The notes under the pieces were generated by a model. It ran no database searches. It was not told where the DNA came from and saw only the letters and a list, made by a program, of their open reading frames with translations. Positions 57,114 to 64,000 of a stretch of DNA of 64,000 nucleotides are shown one piece after another. Positions within the stretch are counted from its first letter, which is position 1. The number at the start of each line of letters is the position of its first letter. The stretch covers positions 1 to 64,000 of the forward strand of contig NZ_JAESFE010000002.1 of the NCBI RefSeq assembly GCF_019646055.1. Direction: 5' to 3'. The DNA comes from Sodalis sp. CWE. Its GTDB lineage: Bacteria; Pseudomonadota; Gammaproteobacteria; Enterobacterales; Enterobacteriaceae. The translations under genes and the position numbers were made by a program.

Positions 57114-58160
57114 TTATCTGTTAAAACGACAACTAACCATTTTATTTAATAAGATTATCAGTTGTTCAGTATCATCCCAGCCAAGACAAGCATCTGTAAC
57201 TGATTGACCGTAAATTAAAGGTAAATCAGAAAAAGGTTTTTGATTTCCTTCAACTAGGTTACTTTCGATCATTACGCCCACTATTTGACGATGATTGCTT
57301 TGAAGCTGCTCACATAAGGAGTGTGCAACTTTTAACTGATGAAGATATTGTTTCTGACAGTTACCGTGACTGAAATCTACTAACAAATGAGAAGGTAACC
57401 CAAACGATGCTAATTGTATACAGGCGTTTGTGATGTCTTGTTTTTGATAATTAGGCACTGCCCCACCACGCATAATAATATGTCCGTGTTTATTGCCTTT
57501 AGTTCGATAAGCTGTAATTTGACCTTTTTTATTTTGAGATAAAAAAAAATGAGAAGAACGCGCTGCACGTATAGCATTAATAGCAATTTGAATGTTTCCA
57601 TCTGTATTATTTTTGAAACCAATCGGGCAAGGCATTGCAGATGCCATTGCCCGATGAACTTGGCTTTCGGCAGTACGTGCTCCAATTGCTCCCCAACTAA
57701 TTAAATCGATAATATATTGACCTATTATAATGTCTAAAAATTCAGTTGCACTTGGCAGACCTAAAGTATTAATTGCAAGTAGTAATTGTCTTGCGATTTT
57801 TAATCCATCATTTATACGAAAACTATTATCTATTCCAGGATCTGCAATTAACCCTCTCCAACCTGCTATAGAGCGTGGTTTTTCAAAATATGTACGCATG
57901 ACAATTTCTAATCGACTTTGATACTTAATACGTAACAAATTCAAACGACGTGCATAATCTAATGCAGCATCAACATCATGAATAGAACAAGGGCCTATGA
58001 TAACTAGTAATCGAGGATCATTACCGCATAAAATATTTCCGATACGTTGACGGGCCTTTAATATATTTTCTTTCATTACTGCGCTTAACGGAAAGGAAGA
58101 GATAAGCATATTAGGGGTAATTAATTGACTGATTTGTTTGGCGCACAATTCATCTGTCAT
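57114..58160 (-). CDS. aroH: DAHP synthase, tryptophan-type (AroH)
   Basis: It condenses PEP and erythrose-4-phosphate to DAHP, the entry to the shikimate pathway. The 348 residues equal the AroH length. Class I motifs present include LLVIIGPCSIHD, RTYFEKPRS, the SATEFLD strand, WGAIGARTAESQVHR, PIGFKNNTDG, and VDFSHGNCQKQ with metal ligands. Closest wording is to E. coli AroH (the Trp-inhibited isozyme), for example YQSRLEIVMRTYFEKPR. A TCTCTC/GAGAGA hairpin at 58187-58201 stands in its leader. Confidence 0.93.
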   Translation of the reverse strand: MTDELCAKQISQLITPNMLISSFPLSAVMKENILKARQRIGNILCGNDPRLLVIIGPCSIHDVDAALDYARRLNLLRIKYQSRLEIVMRTYFEKPRSIAGWRGLIADPGIDNSFRINDGLKIARQLLLAINTLGLPSATEFLDIIIGQYIIDLISWGAIGARTAESQVHRAMASAMPCPIGFKNNTDGNIQIAINAIRAARSSHFFLSQNKKGQITAYRTKGNKHGHIIMRGGAVPNYQKQDITNACIQLASFGLPSHLLVDFSHGNCQKQYLHQLKVAHSLCEQLQSNHRQIVGVMIESNLVEGNQKPFSDLPLIYGQSVTDACLGWDDTEQLIILLNKMVSCRFNR

Positions 58161-59311
58161 TTTTGAACTCTCAACTTAAATAACGCTCTCTCTTAGAGAG
58201 ATACTAAATAAAAAATGTTTATTATTTAATGAATAATAAATTCCAATTTAATTTTTATAAGACAAATCATATTGATACTTAGTGAGAATGATCTTTCTCA
58301 AAAGAAAAAATATTCAACTTATTTTTTATTAAAAAATGAAATTCATTAGTAGATGCAATCCTGGATTCTTTAGTTGTATAACCATTTTTATTTATAATGA
58401 TTTTATGAAAATTTTCAAAAAATATCTCTCTAAAAGAGTTTAATTAAGCTTCCTCAAAGTAAAAGGACTCATGATAATATATTAAAATTATAACTAAACA
58501 AGTATTTTTAATTATTTCATTTATCTAATTTAATCATTAAATTGAGAATAAAATATTTTATACATCGTATAATTTTCAAAATATTTGAAAGAATTATAAT
58601 ATACAAAATTTTAAATGCATTTGTTTAATTAAGTTGATATAAAGTATCAATTAACAAAAATCAGTTTTTGTTAAAAGTAATAGATAAATAGTTTAGAAAT
58701 ATATCTATTTTTATTAGTTTTTATCAAAAATTATTTCGATTTAGTTAATAAAAATTAAAAAGAAAATTTTCTCTATTCTTAATAAAAGATTAAGTTTATT
58801 TATTAAATAATGATCTTTTTAACGATATTATTATTAATCACTCACCGGACTCATTATAGTTGACTTTCGCTATTTGAGAATAAAAAACTTCTTTACGAGA
58901 ACTTATAAAAAATAAGAAATTGCTAGTAATCTTTACTATAAATATATTTCCTCTTAAGGAAGAGTAGTCAAATATAGATAAAAACTGATAAGAATTGCAG
59001 TATCACCAATTTATAAATAGTTATAATTATATTTTATATATAAATATAATTACTACTTCTTGTACAACAGAAAAACTATATTCATTGATGAAATTTATCT
59101 TTAAAGCTAATTCAGTTAGTCAATACTGTTAACGACATTTAACTGCCTAATTATAATTAGCTCTCATCATTTTAAAAAAGAAAAAAATTCTTTATTTGTG
59201 AAAAAGAAATTATTGATATTAATTTTAATGCTTAATATTATTCATAATTTGATTTTTTCTATAAAAAATTCTAATCTAATAAAAAATATACCTTAAATTA
59301 AGGAACTTATC
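58161..59311. other. 1151-nt gene-free region aroH-grxD
   Basis: One of the longest empty stretches. Hairpins occur at 58187-58201 (aroH leader) and at 58948-58964 (TTCCT/AGGAA overlapping CTCTT/AAGAG). No tRNA, ORF of note or gene remnant is recognised. E. coli has ppsA, nlpC, btu and other genes here. Confidence 0.6.
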
Positions 59312-59647
59312 ATGTCTACAGTACTTGAAAAAATAAAAAAACAAATCAATGATAATCCAGTTATTTTGTATATGAAAGGTTCACCAACATTACCAAACTG
59401 TGGATTTTCTGCCAAAGCGGTACGCATACTTTCTTCTTGTGGTGAACGTTTTGCTTACATTGATGTATTATCAAACGCTGATATTCGTGCTGAATTACCA
59501 AAATTTGCTAACTGGCCTACTTTTCCACAATTGTGGATAAATGGAAAACTAATCGGTGGATGTGATATTATCATCGAAATGTATCGATGTGGTGAATTGC
59601 AATCGCTTATCAAAGCTTCCATAGAAAAGCACAACCTACAAAAATAA
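59312..59647 (+). CDS. grxD: monothiol glutaredoxin GrxD (Grx4)
   Basis: This CGFS-type glutaredoxin binds a bridging [2Fe-2S] cluster with glutathione and passes it on in Fe/S assembly. The 111 residues (E. coli 115) show Cys30 in PNCGFS, the GSH-contacting NWPTFPQLWINGKLIGGCDI segment and the GELQSLI C-terminus. It cooperates conceptually with nfuA. Convergent with rnt across a 64-nt gap. Confidence 0.97.
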   Translation: MSTVLEKIKKQINDNPVILYMKGSPTLPNCGFSAKAVRILSSCGERFAYIDVLSNADIRAELPKFANWPTFPQLWINGKLIGGCDIIIEMYRCGELQSLIKASIEKHNLQK

Positions 59648-59711
59648 ATGAAATACGATTTTAAAAATTCTATTTTTAATAGTATAAAAAATAAATTTTG
59701 TGAGACGTATG

Positions 59712-60353
59712 TTATAACGATTCTATAATCGGCCAACCACCAAGACGTTTCCAACGATTAACTAACTCACAAAACAATACTGCAGTTCGTTCAGTATCGT
59801 ATAATGCAGAATGAGCTTCGTTGCTATCGAAAGAAATTCCAGCGACAGCACAAGCCTTAGCTAGAACAGTTTGACCTAATACTAAACCGCTAAGAGCAGC
59901 TGTATCAAAAGTGACAAACGGATGAAAAGGATTACGTTTTAAGGAAGTTCGAGCAACTGCAGCCATTAAAAAACTGTGGTCAAATGCAGCATTATGAGCA
60001 ACCATAATAGCACGGTTACAATTGCAGCTTTTAATACCTATATCAATCATTTCAAAAATCTTGCGCAGTGCGTCATATTCGTTAATTGCACCACGCAAAG
60101 GATTTTTTGGGTCGATACCGTTAAAAGATAACGCTTCTGGTTGTAATTTCGCTCCTGGAAAAGGATTAATATGAAAATGCAGAGAAGAGTCCGCTTGTAA
60201 CCAGCCACTATTATCCATTTTCAACGTCATAGCAGCAATTTCTAAAAGAGCATCTGTTTCAGAATTAAATCCTGCAGTTTCAACATCAATGACAACAGGA
60301 TAAAATCCGCGAAACCGGGCTTTTAAGGAGCAAAACTCATTTTGTTCAACCAT
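59712..60353 (-). CDS. rnt: ribonuclease T
   Basis: RNase T is a 3'-5' exonuclease that trims tRNA and 5S rRNA 3' ends, often stopping near CCA. The 213 residues (E. coli 215) have the DEDDh residues: Asp23 and Glu25 in VIDVETAG, the Asp in [10 protein letters not shown], and His/Asp in [15 protein letters not shown]. In a genome whose tRNA genes lack CCA, 3' trimming followed by CCA addition is the expected maturation route, making retention sensible. Confidence 0.97.
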   Translation of the reverse strand: MVEQNEFCSLKARFRGFYPVVIDVETAGFNSETDALLEIAAMTLKMDNSGWLQADSSLHFHINPFPGAKLQPEALSFNGIDPKNPLRGAINEYDALRKIFEMIDIGIKSCNCNRAIMVAHNAAFDHSFLMAAVARTSLKRNPFHPFVTFDTAALSGLVLGQTVLAKACAVAGISFDSNEAHSALYDTERTAVLFCELVNRWKRLGGWPIIESL

Positions 60354-61534
60354 GATTTTTAAAAAAAATTAATTAATTACTCTAACATAGAATTATATTC
60401 TTAACAAGAAGTAAAATTTGTCTATTAAAGACAGTATTTATTGATAAAGTAGAAGATATTTATCAGGTCTTTTAAATTAAAGCTCTAAGAAATTAAAATT
60501 TTATCTCTTATAAAATCACTTATTTATTTTGATTTAAATAGTTGAATTTATTTTTATTTCTAATTTCCATTAAAAAGGAAAAATAACTTAAATGTTCTTC
60601 ATGACATTCAACATGGAAATTTTATTAGGAATTTTAATATGAAAAACTTTAGTCTAATAAAACAAAGCTGAATATTTTCAACATTCAGACTATTTAATAA
60701 TATGCAATAATATTTTTTTTCTGAAACTAATTAGTAATCTTCTTTATTAAATAAAGATAAAAAACCTTTTAAGTAAAAAAATTATTTAATTTTCATGATT
60801 TTGTATTAAAAAGAACAATAAAGTTTAATTTCAAAAAAATACTTATAAACTATTTTTTTTGTTTTAAAAAAATGCGAATAAAAATTATCATTCTTCAATT
60901 TAAGAATAAGAAGAAATTTATGTCTTCTTATTCTTAAATTTAAAAAGTTACCAAAAAAAATAAAAATTATCTCCAAGACAGGAACTATAACAAACAGACT
61001 TTTCTTCTTAAGAAAGAATAAACCCCTCTGATAAATAAAATGAAATTGTTTATTAAATAATTATCTCCTTCTTAGACAGATAGATTGTTTTTATAGATAA
61101 ACATTAACAACTTAATTAAATTGATTAAAATTTCTAAGAAATTTTCTGTAAAAAGTCATACTAAAAATAATCTCTTCTTATTAAAGAATGATCTTTACTG
61201 TTGTTTTATTTTTGAGAAAAATTAATTTCTAACTTACAACCTTGACCCTCTTTAAAAAAGAGAAACGGCTAGGTTTTTTGTATTTCGTAACGAAGATAGC
61301 TACTATTATTTTTTATTTCATAGGAAATAAATTATAAACATGTGTTTTGTTTATACATACGTTTGTTATTGAATTTTTCCATTTAAAGCTTGTAAAGAAT
61401 AAAACTCTATTATAAATGACTTTAATTAGAGCAAAATTTTTATTAGTTTATCAAAAATATCTTTTGATATAATCTATTTACATATAAAAATTTTCTTCAA
61501 AAGAAGATTACTAATACAATTATTAAATTCAACA
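60354..61534. other. 1181-nt gene-free region rnt-nth
   Basis: This is the longest empty stretch, between divergent genes. It holds the 18-bp hairpin at 60897-60940 and smaller ones at 61001-61015, 61248-61262 and 61494-61507, and an 8-bp hairpin TATCAAAA/TTTTGATA at 61449-61469 overlapping a TATAAT (61468-61473) that could be the nth -10. No gene is seen. Confidence 0.6.
60897..60940. repeat. perfect 18-bp inverted repeat, 8-nt loop
   Basis: Arms 60897-60914 and 60923-60940 are exact complements (AATTTAAGAATAAGAAGA and its reverse complement) around AATTTATG. It is more than 540 nt from both rnt and nth, which point away from it, so it is not the terminator of either. Confidence 0.9.
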
Positions 61535-62182
61535 ATGGATCAAAATAAACGATACGAAATATTATATCGATTGCAAAATGAAAGTTTTTCTTCTACTACT
61601 GAGTTAACATATCGTTCGCCATTTGAACTTCTTATTGCAGTAATGCTATCAGCGCAGACTACCGATAAAAAAGTTAATAGTGTTACTGGACCACTTTTTT
61701 CACTAGCCAACTCACCACATAGTATGTTAGAGCTAGGTCTTGAGTCGATTAAGAAATATATTAAGCCAATAGGAATGTTTAATAAAAAAGCAGGAAACAT
61801 TATTAAAATTTGTCAAATATTATTGGAGAAATACTCTGGGGAAGTGCCGCAAGATCCTGCAGCATTAGAGGCGTTACCAGGTATCGGTAGAAAAACTGCA
61901 AATGTAGTACTAAATGTTGCTTTTAGCTGGCCTACTATTGCGGTGGACAGACATGTTTTTCGTGTTGCAAATCGAACTAACTTTGCAATAGGAAAAACAG
62001 TGGAAGCAGTAGAAAGAAAAATGTTAATTTTTGTTCCAAATGAATTCAAGATAAGCTGTCATCATTGGTTTGTTTTGCATGGACGCTATACTTGTAGGGC
62101 CTACAAACCGCGTTGCGATTCTTGCTTAATTGAAGATTTATGTGAATATAATCAAAAAAACAATAAAAAAGATGAGTTTTAG
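61535..62182 (+). CDS. nth: endonuclease III
   Basis: Nth is a bifunctional glycosylase/AP lyase for oxidised pyrimidines. The 215 residues (E. coli 211) carry the helix-hairpin-helix LPGIGRKTANVVL with catalytic Lys120, Asp138 in AVDRHVFRV, and the C-terminal [4Fe-4S] ligands in C-x6-C-x2-C-x5-C (CRAYKPRCDSCLIEDLC). The rnf operon that precedes nth in E. coli is absent, although rnfH is kept elsewhere in the window. Confidence 0.98.
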   Translation: MDQNKRYEILYRLQNESFSSTTELTYRSPFELLIAVMLSAQTTDKKVNSVTGPLFSLANSPHSMLELGLESIKKYIKPIGMFNKKAGNIIKICQILLEKYSGEVPQDPAALEALPGIGRKTANVVLNVAFSWPTIAVDRHVFRVANRTNFAIGKTVEAVERKMLIFVPNEFKISCHHWFVLHGRYTCRAYKPRCDSCLIEDLCEYNQKNNKKDEF

Positions 62183-62346
62183 CAAATTTGCTAATTAATT
62201 TTCTTAGATTTAAGAAGGTCAACTATTTAACGTATCAATAATACATTTTTTTATTTAAAAAATCTCACTCTGAGAGAGATGGTACATGCTTAAATCTACT
62301 TTTATTGTTTTTGATTAAAGTTGGAATTTTGTCTATCTAAACCTTC

Positions 62347-63627
62347 TTAAACCCAATTAAGAAGACAAAAATGCTTTTTTCCACGACGTATCAGTGTATA
62401 TTTTTTGTAAAGTCTATCAGATTCTTCGAATATATAATTTTCTGAGATTTGTTTTTTTTCGTTAACCGAGATAGCGTTAGACCTTATTAAGGTACGTGCT
62501 TGTTTTTGTGAAGGCGCAAGCTTTGCCGCTACCAGTGCAAGCTGTAAATTCATATCGTGTTTAAGTTTAACTGTCGGTATTCCGTCTTTTGCTAGTTGAA
62601 TGAAATCGTTTTCAGTTAGATCTTTTAATGTTCCTAAAAATAAACTTTTAGTAATACGCTTCGCCGTTGTCAATCCATGATCACCATGCACAATACGAGT
62701 TACTTCTTCTGCAAGAAGACGTTGAGCAAATAACGGTGTATCTTTATTATAATTTTTTTGCAAAAATTCATTGATTTCATCAGGGTGAAGAAAAGTAAAA
62801 AATCTTAAAAAGCGGAATACGTCACTATCAGCAACATTAACCCAAAACTGATAAAATTTATAAGGACTGGTTTTAGTTGAATCTAGCCAAATAGTATCAT
62901 TTTCAGTTTTTCCAAATTTAATACCATTCGATTTGGTGATCAGAGGAATCGTTAAGCCAAAGACTTTTTTATGGCATAATCGACGCGTTAAATTAATTCC
63001 AGAAGTAATGTTTCCCCATTGATCAGAACCACCAATTTGTAGTCTCACTCCATAATATTTGTTTAAATAAGCAAAATCGTAACTCTGCAGAAGGTTGTAT
63101 GAAAATTCAGTAAATGAAATTCCTATACCATCGCGATTAAGCCGATTTTTTATTACATCTTTATTAATCATTTGGTTAACAGAAAAATGTTTACCAACCT
63201 CTCGTAAAAATGAGATAACATTTATCGATCTGAACCAATTATAATTATTGATTATCATAACGTTTTTTTTATTGCAGCTAAAATCAAAAAACGTCAATAT
63301 CTGACGCTCAATTTTTTCTGTCCATTCTTGAATAATTTCGATACTATTAGTTTTACGTTTGCCAATTTTAAAACTAGGGTCTCCAATAAGACCGGTTGCA
63401 CCTCCAATTAATATAATTGGTTGATGCCCAGATAATTGAAAACGTTTCAAACATAATAACGGCATCAAATGTCCCAAGTGCAAACTATCTGCAGTAGGAT
63501 CAAAACCACAATACAATTTAATTGGTTTAACTGCTAATCTTTCAGATAAAAGTTTTTCGTTGGAAATTTGAACAATTATCTCACGGTTTTTTAATTCTTT
63601 TATTAAATTAATTTTAGTGTTTTTCAT
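62347..63627 (-). CDS. tyrS: tyrosyl-tRNA synthetase
   Basis: TyrRS is a class I synthetase. The 426 residues (E. coli 424) have the HIGH-like motif [11 protein letters not shown], the tyrosine pocket [11 protein letters not shown], the KMSKS-equivalent KFGKTEN, and a C-terminal S4-like RNA-binding domain ([30 protein letters not shown]). It charges the tRNA-Tyr encoded at 725-806. Convergent with nth as part of the ancestral nth-tyrS neighbourhood. Confidence 0.98.
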   Translation of the reverse strand: MKNTKINLIKELKNREIIVQISNEKLLSERLAVKPIKLYCGFDPTADSLHLGHLMPLLCLKRFQLSGHQPIILIGGATGLIGDPSFKIGKRKTNSIEIIQEWTEKIERQILTFFDFSCNKKNVMIINNYNWFRSINVISFLREVGKHFSVNQMINKDVIKNRLNRDGIGISFTEFSYNLLQSYDFAYLNKYYGVRLQIGGSDQWGNITSGINLTRRLCHKKVFGLTIPLITKSNGIKFGKTENDTIWLDSTKTSPYKFYQFWVNVADSDVFRFLRFFTFLHPDEINEFLQKNYNKDTPLFAQRLLAEEVTRIVHGDHGLTTAKRITKSLFLGTLKDLTENDFIQLAKDGIPTVKLKHDMNLQLALVAAKLAPSQKQARTLIRSNAISVNEKKQISENYIFEESDRLYKKYTLIRRGKKHFCLLNWV

Positions 63628-64000
63628 TAAAAAATTACTTAATGCGAAGTTTTCAAAAAGAAAATCAAAATAAATAGTACTTATTTAAATTCTAAATTAT
63701 AGAATGGTCCTTCTAGATTTCATCTAGGATTATGATGAATATAATTAAAAAAATGCAAGCTTACACTAAATTTGATAGTAATTATTTTCAATTCAATGGA
63801 TAACTTGTCGTATAAGGAATTGTACTCCATTCAAAAACTTTTTATATTTTACACTTGTTTTTTTAGAAACTAAAAAAATAAGCTCACTTTGAGTTTAAAT
63901 TAATTCTAAATTTAGAAGTTATTTTCAATATGCAGCTTATGATGACATAATCAAATTAATACGAAATAAAAATATTAATCTGACTTTTAAAAAAGTAAAA
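63628..64000. other. gene-free right edge
   Basis: 373 nt upstream of tyrS with no gene readable on either strand; pdxH of E. coli is not visible. The tyrS promoter must lie here but cannot be singled out. Confidence 0.5.

Overview
This window is a stretch of AT-rich bacterial chromosome (roughly 30% G+C by eye). Every recognised protein is a close full-length or slightly shortened relative of an Escherichia coli / enteric gammaproteobacterial protein. Blocks of genes keep E. coli order but with most of the genes in between removed. About 45 kb of the 64 kb (about 71%) is protein-coding. There are no transposases, phage genes, CRISPR arrays or toxin systems. Seven of eight tRNA genes and the tmRNA gene lack an encoded CCA end, a trait known from reduced symbiont genomes. 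Together this points to an insect-associated Enterobacterales endosymbiont in an advanced but not extreme stage of reduction, of the Sodalis-allied / Baumannia / Blochmannia kind. I cannot name the species from sequence alone.

Layout. 1-14,656: the tRNA-tuf region (tRNA-Thr, -Tyr, -Gly, -Thr, tuf), secE-nusG, rplKAJL and rpoBC, with a recognisable rplL-rpoB attenuator. 15,037-25,667: hupA, trxA, rho, a second tRNA group (Arg, His, Leu, Pro), a tiny lptM lipoprotein, dapF, uvrD, corA and yigL. 26,068-31,212: yhgN, asd, nfuA, bioH, the tmRNA gene ssrA and gloC. 31,462-38,070: asnS, ung, grpE, nadK, rnfH, smpB. 38,185-56,320: kdsB, ycaR, lpxK, msbA, rpsA, cmk, aroA, serC, serS, lolA, ftsK, trxB, infA. 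57,114-63,627: a DAHP synthase (aroH-type), grxD, rnt, nth, tyrS. Each block matches a contiguous E. coli region after deletion; the blocks are joined in a different order, and ssrA has moved away from smpB.

Functionally the window is dominated by information processing: core RNA polymerase, Rho and NusG, ribosomal proteins, EF-Tu, IF-1, three aminoacyl-tRNA synthetases, and trans-translation. It also keeps outer-membrane and envelope biogenesis (kdsB, lpxK, msbA, lolA, lptM), parts of amino-acid synthesis (aroH and aroA for chorismate, serC for serine/PLP, asd and dapF for diaminopimelate/lysine), cofactor genes (bioH, nfuA, nadK), thioredoxin/glutaredoxin redox genes and an unusual number of DNA repair genes for a reduced genome (uvrD, ung, nth).

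No undescribed multi-gene system is visible. The points most worth checking are specific lesions and leftovers: an Asp-to-Asn change in the GGDGN motif of NAD kinase, FtsK without its DNA-reading gamma domain, UvrD without its C-terminal extension, a 37-residue LptM, an lpxK that has lost its usual start codon, a perfect 23-bp palindrome in an empty spacer, and many short C/T-A/G hairpins in the spacers.
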